A DNA stretch of 64,000 nt from an uncultured Lysobacteraceae bacterium (GCA_936911875.1 CAKZGB010000009.1:62001-126000); one strand, 5' to 3'. Positions 1 through 9,554 are shown, counted from the stretch's first letter. Numbers and translations: made by a program. Notes: generated by a model from the sequence alone, not told the origin.

Positions 1-648
1 CGTCTGACTGACCGCATGCTGCGGCCATTGCCGGATTGCAAACGGCGCCAGCATGATTGCCGAACAGACCAAGGTCGAGCACGCTACCGCACCGGACGGC
101 AAATGCGAGAGATGCCGCTTGACCCAGTTGATACCGAGACCATACAGCGCTGCAGCCGTCACACCGGCAGCGACCGGCCAACCGAAATGCGCACCGTCCG
201 TTTTGCCCGATGCGAGCACGATCACGCCGGCGAAGCCCAGCAGCAGCGCCAACATGCGTTTAAGCGTGGTGGACTGGCCAAAGAACAGCACGCCGGCCAG
301 CGCCGTGAACAGAACCGTCATCGCATTGGCAATCGACGAGACGCCCGCCGGTGCCCGTTCCGCCGCCCATGCAAACAGAGCAAACGGAATCGCAGTGTTC
401 ACGGCACCGATGCCGAAGAGCTTGGGCCACAGGCTTAACGGGAACTGTGCTTTAGCCTTGAGGAGAAACGGCAACAGCAGGGCGCCACCGAACAGAACCC
501 TTAAAAAGGCCACCGGCAAGGCACCGAACTCCGGCGCGGCGATGCGCATAAACAGGAACGAGGCGCCCCAGATCGCGCCGAGCAACAGCAGCTCGCCGTT
601 ATCCAGCAGGCGATTATCGGCGACGGGAGATGTATTCATGGTGGCCAT
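1..648 (-). CDS. EamA/DMT-family membrane transporter (3' part lies beyond the left edge)
   Basis: An uninterrupted minus-strand frame of 216 codons runs from an ATG at 648 off the left edge. The product is hydrophobic with successive membrane helices and the EamA hallmarks: LLGAIWGASFLFMRIA near residue 20, a FLRVLFGG helix, and a second-helix region with ANAMTVLFTALAGVLFF. Such proteins export metabolites or amino acids across the inner membrane; the substrate cannot be inferred. A second ATG at 639 is also possible. The start lies only 8 bases after the dbpA stop, so it is probably the last visible gene of the hutU-methyltransferase-dbpA run. Only about the first two thirds of a usual 290-300 residue protein is in the window. 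Confidence 0.85.
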   Translation of the reverse strand, partial: MATMNTSPVADNRLLDNGELLLLGAIWGASFLFMRIAAPEFGALPVAFLRVLFGGALLLPFLLKAKAQFPLSLWPKLFGIGAVNTAIPFALFAWAAERAPAGVSSIANAMTVLFTALAGVLFFGQSTTLKRMLALLLGFAGVIVLASGKTDGAHFGWPVAAGVTAAALYGLGINWVKRHLSHLPSGAVACSTLVCSAIMLAPFAIRQWPQHAVSQT

Positions 649-656
649 TGCGGTTC

Positions 657-2036
657 TCAGTCGAGGGAGGCGGCACGGAACTTGCGGCCTTTGATCTTGC
701 CGTTACGCAAGTAGTTCAATGCAGCTTGCGCCTGACCGCGGCGGATCGCCACATACGAACGCGTGGCACGGATCGCAATCTTGCCGATCGCTTCGGCTTT
801 GAGTCCGCCCTCGCCTGTCAACGTGCCCAGGATATCGCCGGGACGTAGTTTGTCCGATTTACCGCCATCGATGCGCAGCGTGCGCATTGGAGCAAACAGC
901 TTCTCGGCATTGCTCAAACGCATGGAACGCAAGGTCTTAGGCTCAATGGAGGTACCGAGCAATGCGGCAATGGCATTCAGACGGTTGCCGTCGGTATCGC
1001 CGACCAAGGTGATGGCATTGCCCTGCTTGCCGGCACGACCGGTACGACCGACGCGGTGGATATGCACCTCGGGCTCGAACGGCACATCGTAGTTGATCAC
1101 CAGATCGACATGGCTGACATCGAGACCACGGGCCGCGACATCGGTAGCGACAAGTACATTGGCCGATTCATTGGCAAAGCGGATCAGCACTTCATCGCGA
1201 TCGCGCTGTTCGTAATCGCCATGCAGAGCCAGCGCACTGAATCCGGCCGCATCCAACTGCTGCTGGACGGCATCACAGGCCTTGCGCGTATTGCAGAACA
1301 CGACAGCCGCCTGCGGACGCCGCTCGCGCAGCACCTGGATCAGTGCCATGGCTTTTTCCGCTTCGCGCACTTGAAAGAACTCGCTGCGGATGTCGGCATG
1401 CGCGGCCTCACCGGCAGCCTGAATTCGCACCGCCTCCTGCATGTGCGTGCGTGCGATGGACTCAAGCGCCTCGGGCATGGTGGCGGAGAACATCAGCGTC
1501 TGGCGCTGCTTAGGCACTTTTGCCAGAATGGCTTCGAGCGATTCGGTAAAGCCCATATCCAGCATGCGGTCGGCTTCATCGAGAACCAGCGTGCGCAGGT
1601 TCTGCAGGTGCAAAGCGCGCTTTTTCAGCAGATCCACAATGCGACCCGGCGTTCCGACCACCACGTGCGGATCGTGCACAGCCAGCGATGACAGTTGCGG
1701 ACCCATCGGCATGCCGCCGGTCAGCAGCAAGACCTTGAGGTTGGGCAGACGCACACCAAAGCGACGAATCTGTGCGGCGACCTGATCGGCCAGTTCGCGA
1801 GTCGGACACAGCACCAGAGCTTGCGTCTGAATGCGTTCGGTTTGGATTTCGCGCAACAGGCCCAAAGCAAACGCAGCGGTCTTGCCGCTACCCGTAGGCG
1901 CTAGAGCCAACACATCGCGGTTTTCCAGAATCGGCGGAATCGCCTGTTCCTGCACCGGCGTCATGTCGGTCAGGCCGGCAAGCTCCACCGCTTCAAGTAA
2001 GGCGGCGGGCAAGGCCAGTTGTGAAAATGCAGTCAT
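657..2036 (-). CDS. dbpA: ATP-dependent RNA helicase DbpA
   Basis: The 459-residue DEAD-box protein has all core motifs in order: Q motif (MTPVQEQAIP), Walker A (PTGSGKTAA), DEAD box (LDEADRMLDMG), SAT (SATMPE) and motif VI (HRVGRTGRAG). The last 75 residues (RIDGGKSDKLRPGDILG, then GKIKGR) match the DbpA RNA-binding domain, which recognises hairpin 92 of 23S rRNA. This separates it from RhlE or SrmB; its role is late 50S assembly. The ATG at 2036 is chosen because it directly follows the stop of the upstream methyltransferase and has an AGGACGG ribosome site; the frame is open further upstream but that part has no homology. The neighbour is also an rRNA-type RNA modifier. Confidence 0.93.
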   Translation of the reverse strand: MTAFSQLALPAALLEAVELAGLTDMTPVQEQAIPPILENRDVLALAPTGSGKTAAFALGLLREIQTERIQTQALVLCPTRELADQVAAQIRRFGVRLPNLKVLLLTGGMPMGPQLSSLAVHDPHVVVGTPGRIVDLLKKRALHLQNLRTLVLDEADRMLDMGFTESLEAILAKVPKQRQTLMFSATMPEALESIARTHMQEAVRIQAAGEAAHADIRSEFFQVREAEKAMALIQVLRERRPQAAVVFCNTRKACDAVQQQLDAAGFSALALHGDYEQRDRDEVLIRFANESANVLVATDVAARGLDVSHVDLVINYDVPFEPEVHIHRVGRTGRAGKQGNAITLVGDTDGNRLNAIAALLGTSIEPKTLRSMRLSNAEKLFAPMRTLRIDGGKSDKLRPGDILGTLTGEGGLKAEAIGKIAIRATRSYVAIRRGQAQAALNYLRNGKIKGRKFRAASLD

Positions 2037-2038
2037 GA

Positions 2039-2818
2039 TTAGAGTCCGTCCTGATGTTGACGTCGTTGTCGTTCGAACAGACACACGGCTGCGGCGGCGG
2101 CTACATTGAGTGACTCGATGCGAGCGTTCATTGGAATATGCAGGCGAACGTCCGCACGGTCCAGCAGCTCGGGGCTAACGCCACTGCCCTCGGCACCGAA
2201 GGCCAGAATGCCATCGGCAGGCAATTCGGCGGTGTACAGCGAGGTCGCGCGTTCCAGCGTGGTGACGGCTAAGGAAGCGCGAGGCAAATCGGCAATGGTC
2301 ACATCTTCGACCAGATCCAGAACAAAATGAGCGCCCATGGCAGCACGCAGCACTTTAGGCGACCAGACATCAGCACAACCTTTGCTCAGCCACACTTGAC
2401 CGGTGGACGTTGCAGCCGCCGTCCGCAGAATACTGCCGACGTTGCCCGGGTCCTGCACGTTCTCCAGATAGACCGCACCACGCGACGGATCGAGCGGCAG
2501 TCGCTCCGGCCAATCGATCAGCGCCAGAATGCCCGTTTGCGAAGGCATCTGCTCAATGGCATCGAACAGTTCGCCACTCAAGGTCGTGATGCGCGACCCC
2601 GCGGTCACTGCCCTTTCCGCTAGCGTGCGCAATTCGGCGTCGGTGGAGCCATCGCGAAGGAACACATGACGCAACGGAAAGCGCGCTTGCAAAGCCGCAT
2701 CCACCAGATGCGCTCCCGAGATTACCGCCTGCCGCGAACGCACGCGCTCGCGATGCGTTCCAACCAGCTTGATCAGGTGCTTGACGACCGGGTTCTGCCG
2801 CGAGTGGATATAGTCCAA
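2039..2818 (-). CDS. SpoU/TrmH-family RNA 2'-O-methyltransferase
   Basis: The 259-residue protein has the N-terminal substrate-binding domain of the family (SRQNPVVKHLIKL at the start, then GAHLVDAALQ) followed by the SPOUT knot: motif 1 NVQDPGNVGSILRTA, motif 2 GAEGSGVSP and motif 3 IPMNARIESLNVAAAA. These bind S-adenosylmethionine and methylate a ribose 2'-OH in rRNA or tRNA. The exact target (RlmB-like, or another 23S site) cannot be told from sequence alone. The best start is a TTG at 2818, because the conserved N-terminal SRQNP motif begins only six residues later. It sits 8 bases after hutU and its stop is 2 bases before the dbpA start. Confidence 0.85.
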   Translation of the reverse strand: MDYIHSRQNPVVKHLIKLVGTHRERVRSRQAVISGAHLVDAALQARFPLRHVFLRDGSTDAELRTLAERAVTAGSRITTLSGELFDAIEQMPSQTGILALIDWPERLPLDPSRGAVYLENVQDPGNVGSILRTAAATSTGQVWLSKGCADVWSPKVLRAAMGAHFVLDLVEDVTIADLPRASLAVTTLERATSLYTAELPADGILAFGAEGSGVSPELLDRADVRLHIPMNARIESLNVAAAAAVCLFERQRRQHQDGL

Positions 2819-2826
2819 TGTCGTTC

Positions 2827-4494
2827 TCAGTCGAGCATGGGCAAATCAAGGCCCATCTCACGAGCGCAATCCTGCGCGATTTCGTAACCGGCATCGGCAT
2901 GACGCATCACACCGGTGCCCGGATCGTTCCACAGCACACGTTCGATGCGACGGTCGGCCGCCTCGGTGCCATCGCACACAATCACAACGCCGCTGTGCTG
3001 GCTGTAACCCATGCCCACGCCGCCACCGTGATGCAGCGAAACCCAAGTGGCGCCACCGGCGACATTGAGCATGGCGTTGAGCAACGGCCAATCGCTGACG
3101 GCATCGCTGCCGTCCTTCATCGCCTCAGTTTCGCGGTTGGGCGAAGCGACCGAACCGCTGTCGAGATGATCGCGACCGATCACGACCGGTGCCTTGAGCT
3201 CACCATTACGCACCATTTCGTTGAAGGCCAGACCGAGCTTGTGACGCAGTCCCAGACCCACCCAGCAGATGCGCGCCGGCAAGCCTTGGAAACTGATGCG
3301 TTCGCGTGCCATGTCCAACCAGCGATGCAGATGCGGATCGTCGGCAATGATTTCTTTGACCTTGGCATCGGTCTTGTAGATATCTTCCGGATCACCGCTC
3401 AACGCCACCCACCGGAACGGACCGATACCGCGGCAGAACAAGGGGCGCACATAGGCCGGCACGAAACCCGGGAAATCAAAGGCGTTGGTCAGGCCTTCGT
3501 CATGGGCCATCTGGCGAATGTTGTTGCCGTAATCAAAGGTCGGAATGCCCTGCGCTTGGAAATCGAGCATGGCTTGGACATGGACCTTCATGGATTTCTT
3601 GGCTTCGTCGCGCACGCGCTCGGGATCCGCGGATTGCAGCTCAAGCCATTGTTCAACGGTCCAACCGATCGGCAGGTAACCGTGCACCGGATCATGCGCC
3701 GACGTCTGATCGGTCACCGCATCAGGACGCACACCACGACGCACGAGTTCCGGCAGGATTTCTGCCGCATTACCGAGCAAGGCAATTGACTTGGCCTCAC
3801 CGGCTGCCGTGTACTTAGCGATGCGGGCCAGGGCATCGTCGAGATTGTCGGCCTGCTCATCGACATATTGCGTGCGCAGACGCATATCAATCGATTTTTG
3901 CTGGCATTCGATATTGAGCGAGCAAGCACCGGCCAGCGTTGCAGCCAACGGTTGCGCACCACCCATGCCACCCAAACCTGCAGTGAGAATCCAGCGGCCT
4001 TTCAGATCACCGTTGTAATGCTGACGGCCCATCTCGACAAAAGTCTCGTACGTCCCCTGCACGATGCCTTGCGAGCCGATGTAAATCCACGAACCCGCGG
4101 TCATCTGGCCGTACATCATCAGGCCTTGGCGATCGAGTTCGTTGAAGTGTTCCCAGTTGGCCCATGCCGGCACCAGATTGGAATTGGCAATCAGCACGCG
4201 CGGCGCATCGGCGTGCGTGGGGAAGATACCGACCGGCTTGCCCGACTGCACCAGCAAAGTCTGATCATCACGAAGGCCCTGCAGGCATTCGAGAATCGTG
4301 TCAAAACTTTCCCAATCGCGAGCTGCACGACCGATACCGCCATAGACCACCAGTGCCTGGGGATTTTCCGCTACATCCGGATCCAGGTTGTTCTGGATCA
4401 TGCGGTACGGTGCCTCGGTCAGCCAGGACTGACAGCTGAGCGTGGTGCCATGCGGCGCCCTGATGATGCGGTCGGGGTCAAAGCGGGTACCCAT
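2827..4494 (-). CDS. hutU: Urocanate hydratase (urocanase)
   Basis: The 555-residue protein has the usual urocanase length and converts urocanate to imidazolonepropionate, the second step of histidine degradation, with NAD+ as a bound electrophile. Visible signatures are [16 protein letters not shown] near residue 60, [28 protein letters not shown] for the NAD site, the [10 protein letters not shown] segment that carries the active-site cysteine, and [19 protein letters not shown] near the C terminus. The ATG at 4494 (MGTRFDP) is preferred over an earlier in-frame start because family proteins begin here and a GAGAG site lies upstream. hutF and hutI lie further right. hutH and hutG are not in the window. 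Confidence 0.96.
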   Translation of the reverse strand: MGTRFDPDRIIRAPHGTTLSCQSWLTEAPYRMIQNNLDPDVAENPQALVVYGGIGRAARDWESFDTILECLQGLRDDQTLLVQSGKPVGIFPTHADAPRVLIANSNLVPAWANWEHFNELDRQGLMMYGQMTAGSWIYIGSQGIVQGTYETFVEMGRQHYNGDLKGRWILTAGLGGMGGAQPLAATLAGACSLNIECQQKSIDMRLRTQYVDEQADNLDDALARIAKYTAAGEAKSIALLGNAAEILPELVRRGVRPDAVTDQTSAHDPVHGYLPIGWTVEQWLELQSADPERVRDEAKKSMKVHVQAMLDFQAQGIPTFDYGNNIRQMAHDEGLTNAFDFPGFVPAYVRPLFCRGIGPFRWVALSGDPEDIYKTDAKVKEIIADDPHLHRWLDMARERISFQGLPARICWVGLGLRHKLGLAFNEMVRNGELKAPVVIGRDHLDSGSVASPNRETEAMKDGSDAVSDWPLLNAMLNVAGGATWVSLHHGGGVGMGYSQHSGVVIVCDGTEAADRRIERVLWNDPGTGVMRHADAGYEIAQDCAREMGLDLPMLD

Positions 4495-4590
4495 GCGTGC
4501 CGGTCTCTCTTTCAGTCGGGGAAGCCATATTGTGCCGCTTTCAGGACGCGGTCTCAAACTCGCAATACAAGAGCGTTATCATTTGGGGCT

Positions 4591-5838
4591 ATGAACTCGA
4601 TCCTGCGTAAGGCCGCCACGGCCGTTCTCACACTGGCGCTGGCCGCATGCGCGTCCACCACCCCCGCTCCTTCCATTCCACCGCCGCCGGCCCATTCGGT
4701 GCTACTGGTGTCGATTGACGGCTTCCGTCCGGACTATCTGGGCAAGGGCAACACGCCAAACCTCGATCGCGTGGCTGCTGCCGGCGTGCGCGCCGAGTGG
4801 ATGAACCCTTCGTTCCCGTCGTTGACGTTCCCTAATCACTACACGCTGGTGACCGGTTTGCGTCCGGACCATCATGGCATCGTTCATAACAACATGTTCG
4901 ACCCGCAACTGGGCAAGTTCTCGCTGAGCAATCGCGATGCGGTCCAGGATCCGCGCTGGTGGGGCGGCGAACCGATTTGGGTCGGCGTACAAAAGGCCGG
5001 TTATCCGACCGCCGCCATGTTCTGGCCGGGCAGCGAAGCGCCGATTCTGGGCACCCACCCTACTCGCTGGCATGTGTTTGACGCCAAAGTCACCAATACC
5101 CAACGCGTCAACACCGTCACCGGCTGGATGCGTGAGCCCGAGGATACGCGTCCGCGTTTTGCCACCTTGTACTTTGACGAGGTCGATCACGAGGCCCACT
5201 CGTTCGGTCCGTTCTCGGAGCAGGCAACCACCGCCGTGCGCGCCGTCGATACCGCCGTCGGTGATCTGTTTGCGCAATTGCAGCGCGATGGCAGTGCCGC
5301 TACGACCAACGTCATCATCGTGTCTGACCATGGCATGGCGCCGGTCACCCCTTCGCAGCGGATCAATATCGCGGACATGGTGCCGGCCGAATGGGTCCAT
5401 GTCGTGGCTGCAGGACAGACCGTTGGCTTTAATCCCAAGCAAGGCTTTGAGGCGCAAGCCCGTCAGCGTCTGCTGGGAACGCACGAGCATTACACCTGCT
5501 GGGATAAGGCCAAAATCCCCGCGAAATTCCATTACGGCAGCAACGCGCGCATCCCGGCCATTGTGTGTCTGATGCAAACCGGTTGGGATGCCCTAAATCC
5601 GGATACCTTTGCCAAGGCCAGGAAGCAGACCCAAACGCGCGGCTCGCACGGTTTCGATCCGTTTGCGGCTGACATGCGCGCCACGTTCATTGCCATCGGT
5701 CCGGACATTGCGCAAAACAAGGTGATTCCAGCGTTTGACAACGTTGATGTCTATCCGCTGATGATGCACCTGCTCAAAGTGCCGGCTGCACCGAATGATG
5801 GCGATCTGGAGCCGGTGCGCGGCGTGTTACGCCAGTAA
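4591..5838 (+). CDS. Lipoprotein alkaline-phosphatase-superfamily phosphodiesterase (nucleotide pyrophosphatase-like)
   Basis: The 415-residue product begins with a lipoprotein signal (LALAACAS, modified Cys near residue 18), so it should be anchored in the outer membrane or periplasm. The catalytic domain follows the NPP pattern: SIDGFRPDYL for the first metal site, FPSLTFPNHYTLVTG with the nucleophilic Thr, YFDEVDHEAHSFGP, SDHGM and GSHGFDP for the remaining metal ligands. Such enzymes cleave phosphodiester bonds of nucleotides or related compounds. A long open frame upstream is antisense to hutU and is not part of the gene; the ATG at 4591 gives a perfect signal peptide. It ends 12 bases inside the convergent hutF gene. 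Confidence 0.9.
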   Translation: MNSILRKAATAVLTLALAACASTTPAPSIPPPPAHSVLLVSIDGFRPDYLGKGNTPNLDRVAAAGVRAEWMNPSFPSLTFPNHYTLVTGLRPDHHGIVHNNMFDPQLGKFSLSNRDAVQDPRWWGGEPIWVGVQKAGYPTAAMFWPGSEAPILGTHPTRWHVFDAKVTNTQRVNTVTGWMREPEDTRPRFATLYFDEVDHEAHSFGPFSEQATTAVRAVDTAVGDLFAQLQRDGSAATTNVIIVSDHGMAPVTPSQRINIADMVPAEWVHVVAAGQTVGFNPKQGFEAQARQRLLGTHEHYTCWDKAKIPAKFHYGSNARIPAIVCLMQTGWDALNPDTFAKARKQTQTRGSHGFDPFAADMRATFIAIGPDIAQNKVIPAFDNVDVYPLMMHLLKVPAAPNDGDLEPVRGVLRQ

Positions 5839-7035
5839 GCGCTGTATTACTTGACCGTATGCGGCGAGAATCGGCTCGCCGCGCGGGTGTCGTCCGTCTT
5901 CGATGACGCGTTTGCCGTTGACCGTGACGTGACGGACGAGATTGGCATTGCCTGAAAACACCCAACGCTCGGCAAGATCATCCGCGTTCGCACCCGTCAG
6001 GATGGCGCTGTCGCCATCCAGCTCGACCGTATCGGCTGCGAGTTCGTGCTCGGCATAGCCGGTGGCCGTTGTCGCGGACTCCGCAACACCTTGCAGCAGC
6101 AATTGCGCATTGCGCGGTTCCGCATCGCTGCACAACACGGTGCGGCGTTGCTTGAGGAGTCGTTGCGCGTATTCCAGCCAGCGCAATTCTTCGATCGGCG
6201 AAACCGAGATGTGCGAGTCGGAACCGATGCCCCAACGTCCGCCCTGCGCGAAATACTCAGCCGCGGCAAAGATGCCATCGCCCAAGTTGGCCTCGGTGGT
6301 CGGACAAATTGCAACGGTAGCGCGAGAGGCTGCCAGATCGCGAATCTCGCCTTCGTCCAGATGCGTTGCGTGGACCAGTGTCCAACGCGAATCGACGGGC
6401 ATCTGATCGAGCAACCAGCGCACAGGACGTGCACCTAACCATTGCAAAGCGCTGTCGACCTCTGCGGTCTGCTCGGCAATGTGGATATGCAACGGCGCTG
6501 AAGGCGGCAATGCGTTGTACACCTCGCGCATGACGTCGGCGGGCACGGCACGCAAACTGTGGAACGCGCATCCGAGTTGTGCACCACGCCCCTGCAGGGC
6601 AAACCAGTCGCGCAAGTACGACTCGGCAGTGTGACCGAAGCGACGTTGCCGCTCACTTAGCGGCGCGCCGTCCATACCCGCCGTCATGTACAGCACGGGC
6701 AACAGGGTCAGACGGATACCGGTGTCCTGCGCAGCTTGCAGCAAGGCCTCGGACATAGCCAGCGAGTTGGCGTACGGACGGCCATCGGGCTGGTGATGGA
6801 TATAGTGGAACTCGCACACCGTGGTGTAGCCGGCTTGCAGCATTTCGACATAGAGCTGCGATGCCACGGCATGCAGATCCTCGGGCGAGAAGCGCTCTGC
6901 CATGCGATACATAGTCTCGCGCCAGGTCCAGAACGAATCGGTCGGATGCAGTCGGCGCTCGGCCAAACCGGCCATGGCGCGCTGAAACGCATGCGAGTGC
7001 AGATTGGCGATACCGCGCTGTGAAATCATGCTCAT
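5827..7035 (-). CDS. hutF: Formimidoylglutamate deiminase with a shortened N terminus
   Basis: The 402-residue amidohydrolase converts N-formimino-L-glutamate to N-formyl-L-glutamate and ammonia. Family motifs are clear: NLHSHAFQRAMAGL with the metal HxH, DSFWTWRETMY, the HIAEQ metal histidine segment, CPTTEANLGDG and GIGSDSHISVSP with the metal Asp. The C-terminal beta-sandwich strand set is present (RWVFSGN, HVTVNGKRVIEDGRH). Compared with the family, roughly 45-50 N-terminal residues are missing: the protein starts about seven residues before the NLHSH motif. No other start upstream restores them. Only 38 bases separate it from divergent hutI. HutF implies the two-step route through N-formylglutamate, which needs a HutG not seen here. 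Confidence 0.9.
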   Translation of the reverse strand: MSMISQRGIANLHSHAFQRAMAGLAERRLHPTDSFWTWRETMYRMAERFSPEDLHAVASQLYVEMLQAGYTTVCEFHYIHHQPDGRPYANSLAMSEALLQAAQDTGIRLTLLPVLYMTAGMDGAPLSERQRRFGHTAESYLRDWFALQGRGAQLGCAFHSLRAVPADVMREVYNALPPSAPLHIHIAEQTAEVDSALQWLGARPVRWLLDQMPVDSRWTLVHATHLDEGEIRDLAASRATVAICPTTEANLGDGIFAAAEYFAQGGRWGIGSDSHISVSPIEELRWLEYAQRLLKQRRTVLCSDAEPRNAQLLLQGVAESATTATGYAEHELAADTVELDGDSAILTGANADDLAERWVFSGNANLVRHVTVNGKRVIEDGRHPRGEPILAAYGQVIQRLLA

Positions 7036-7073
7036 GATTTTATTGTCGCCTGATCTGCCAGTAGAATCGAGAG

Positions 7074-8327
7074 ATGACCGAGACTGCGCAACCCGTTTGG
7101 GATGAACTCATCATTGGCCCGACGCTGGTCACCCTGGCGGAAACCGCCGATTACGGCTGCATTCCTGACGGTGCCATCGGCATCCGCGACGGTCTGCTGA
7201 CCTATGTGGGCCCCTCGGCCGACTTGCCCGGCGCGCCGGACCGCCTCGCTCACCATGTGGTGTATGTCGAGGGCATCCTGACCCCCGGTCTGATCGACTG
7301 TCACACCCACCTCGTCTTTGGCGGCAATCGCGCCAACGAATTTGCGATGCGACTCAACGGCGCCAGCTACGAGGACATTGCACGCTCCGGTGGCGGTATT
7401 CGCTCCTCGGTCCGCAATACCCGCGCTGCCGATGCCGATCACTTGCTTGCGCAATCCCTGCCCCGCGCGCTGGATTTACTGCACGATGGCGTGACCACAC
7501 TTGAGATCAAATCCGGCTACGGTCTGGATCTGGACTCCGAGCGCCGCATGCTGCAGACCGCTCGACAGATCGGCGCATTAACCGGGCAAACCGTGCGCAC
7601 CACGTATTTGGCCGCACATGCATTGCCGCCCGAGTTCGACAACGACGCCGACACATACATCCAACGCGTCGTGGAATGGTTGCCCGTCTTGCATGCCGAT
7701 GGCCTCGTCGATGCGGTGGATGCATTCTGCGAAGGCATTGGCTTTTCGCCCGAACAGACCCGTCGCGTGTTCGAGGCCGCACAGGCATTAGGCGTGCCGG
7801 TGAAATTACACGCCGATCAGCTCAGCGATTTGCAGGGTGCTGAACTGGTGACGCAGTTCAAGGGACTCTCAGCCGATCATCTCGAGTACACCAACGATGA
7901 GGGCCTGCAAGCGATGGCCCGCAGCGGTACTGTGGCCGTGCTGCTGCCCGGTGCCTATCACGTGCTGCGTGAGACCAAGCAGCCGCCGATTGCACGCATG
8001 CGCGAGCTCGGTGTCCGCATGGCGGTCTCCACCGACTGCAACCCGGGCACGTCACCCTTGTTGTCACTGCGCATCGCCATGCAGCTCGCGACCACGCATT
8101 TCCGCATGACTCCGCTAGAGGCTCTGCAAGGCGCCACAGTGAACGCCGCCGCCGCGCTGGGACTCACGGACCGCGGGCAGCTTAAGACGGGCTTGCGCGC
8201 CGATCTGGCGCTATGGACTGTTGACCATCCCGATGAACTCACCTACTGGCTTGGCGGCAATCTGCTGCAGGATCTGTGGCTAGCCGGACATTCTCTGCAA
8301 CGACGCGAACGCGCGCCGCGACTCTAG
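7074..8327 (+). CDS. hutI: Imidazolonepropionase
   Basis: The 417-residue amidohydrolase opens the imidazolone ring to give N-formimino-L-glutamate, the substrate of the neighbouring HutF. Motifs are TPGLIDCHTHLVFGGNRANEF near residue 75, YEDIARSGGGIRSSV for substrate binding, TTLEIKSGYGLD, the KLHADQLSD metal histidine, SADHLEY and STDCNPGTSP with the metal Asp. Length and motif order are normal. It is transcribed away from hutF and lies 12 bases before the dipeptidase gene, so the two may be co-transcribed. No HutC-like operator could be recognised in the short divergent gap. Confidence 0.96.
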   Translation: MTETAQPVWDELIIGPTLVTLAETADYGCIPDGAIGIRDGLLTYVGPSADLPGAPDRLAHHVVYVEGILTPGLIDCHTHLVFGGNRANEFAMRLNGASYEDIARSGGGIRSSVRNTRAADADHLLAQSLPRALDLLHDGVTTLEIKSGYGLDLDSERRMLQTARQIGALTGQTVRTTYLAAHALPPEFDNDADTYIQRVVEWLPVLHADGLVDAVDAFCEGIGFSPEQTRRVFEAAQALGVPVKLHADQLSDLQGAELVTQFKGLSADHLEYTNDEGLQAMARSGTVAVLLPGAYHVLRETKQPPIARMRELGVRMAVSTDCNPGTSPLLSLRIAMQLATTHFRMTPLEALQGATVNAAAALGLTDRGQLKTGLRADLALWTVDHPDELTYWLGGNLLQDLWLAGHSLQRRERAPRL

Positions 8328-8339
8328 GTTTTCCAACTT

Positions 8340-9488
8340 ATGTTTCTTGCCTTGCTAATCGCCTCACTGATCCCCTCGCCGGTCTTCATGCCACCGGTCG
8401 TCGATACGCATATTGATGCGCCTTCGCTACAAGTCCGCGAGTGGAAGGATCTGTCAGCCCCCACCGATCGCGACTTCGACGCGCCGGCCGCTGCTAAAGG
8501 CGGACTGAAGGTCGGATTCATGTCGATCTATACCTCGCCGACGCAAGACGAGCAAGGCACTGCAACGGCCTCTGCGCATCAGCAGATCGATGCCATGGAA
8601 GCACTCGCCTATCGCGCACCTGATCGTTTTGTCGTGTTACGTTCCGCGCGGGATTTCAATCCGAGCGACACGCGCATCGCACTGACCTTTGGCATGGAAA
8701 ATGCGGCGCCGATCGGTGATCGTCTTGATTTGCTGAAGGTATTTCGCGATCGCGGCGTCAGCTACATCACGCTGGCGCACTCGGCTAATAATCGGCTGGC
8801 CGATTCTTCGTATGCGGTCGATCGCAAATGGAATGGCCTGAGCCCGTTCGGCAAACAAGTGGTCGAGTCCATGAATCGCCTCGGCATCATGGTCGACGTT
8901 TCGCACGTTAGTGATGATGCTGCCTTGCAGGCCATTGCCCTGAGTCGCGCACCCGTGATCGCCAGCCACTCGGCCTTTCGCCATTTCACGCCGGGTTTTG
9001 AGCGCAATGTGAGCGATGAGATTGCCAAGGCCATTGCGGCTAAAGGTGGCGTGGTGCACGTCACGTTCGGCACGCAATTCGTCAATCGCAAAGATGCGTT
9101 GGGTTTGCGCGATTACTTTATTGCGCTGAAGAAATTTAAGGACAGCGTAGTTGCCGATCTGGCTGCGGGCCGTAAACCGCCTAAAACCGAGGCAGAGTTC
9201 GATCGCGAATGGGATGCGGCGCATCCGTATAGCCCCGCGTCGGTGCGCGAAGTGGCCGATCACATTGAATACGGCATTCGTCTGATCGGTGCCGATCACA
9301 TCGGCATCGGTAGTGATTTCGATGGCGTCGGCGAGGCCTTGCCGGCCGATCTGCGTAGCGTTGCGGATTACCCCAACCTTGCGAATGAGCTGCGCCGTCG
9401 GGGCTTCAACGAATCCGATATTGCCAAGGTCATGGGCGGCAATCTGCTGCGCGTCTGGCGACAGGTCGATCAGCTGCGTAGCGAATAA
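8340..9488 (+). CDS. Membrane dipeptidase family protein (peptidase M19)
   Basis: The 382-residue protein starts with a short hydrophobic stretch (MFLALLIASLIPSPVF), probably a signal peptide or anchor. It then shows the M19 renal-dipeptidase pattern: VVDTHIDAP with the HxD metal ligands, FGMENAAPIGD with a metal Glu, YITLAHSANN, VDVSHVSD and SHSAFR metal histidines, and HIGIGSDFDGVG. The reaction is metal-dependent cleavage of dipeptides, including those with D-residues. It follows hutI by 12 bases and ends at a strong terminator. Its link with histidine degradation is positional only. Confidence 0.88.
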   Translation: MFLALLIASLIPSPVFMPPVVDTHIDAPSLQVREWKDLSAPTDRDFDAPAAAKGGLKVGFMSIYTSPTQDEQGTATASAHQQIDAMEALAYRAPDRFVVLRSARDFNPSDTRIALTFGMENAAPIGDRLDLLKVFRDRGVSYITLAHSANNRLADSSYAVDRKWNGLSPFGKQVVESMNRLGIMVDVSHVSDDAALQAIALSRAPVIASHSAFRHFTPGFERNVSDEIAKAIAAKGGVVHVTFGTQFVNRKDALGLRDYFIALKKFKDSVVADLAAGRKPPKTEAEFDREWDAAHPYSPASVREVADHIEYGIRLIGADHIGIGSDFDGVGEALPADLRSVADYPNLANELRRRGFNESDIAKVMGGNLLRVWRQVDQLRSE

Positions 9489-9493
9489 AAAAA

Positions 9494-9523
9494 GCCCGCG
9501 AAAAGATCGCGGGCCTTTTTTTT
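9494..9523. terminator. Bidirectional rho-independent terminator
   Basis: A perfect 8-bp stem GCCCGCGA/TCGCGGGC with a 5-base loop is flanked by an A-run on the left and an eight-T run on the right. It can end both the dipeptidase transcript on the plus strand and the small ribosomal-protein gene on the minus strand. Confidence 0.9.
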
Positions 9524-9554
9524 GACGGGCAAACCCCTCAACCGGTGATCCGAA

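Noticed and set aside
3868..4590. An N-terminal extension of the phosphodiesterase gene by 241 codons
   Set aside because: The extension is antisense to hutU, and the ATG at 4591 gives a complete lipoprotein signal peptide.
4495..4590. A HutC operator upstream of hutU (AATACAAG half-site)
   Set aside because: Only one half resembles the TGTATATACA-type pattern, with no symmetric partner; this is too weak to call.
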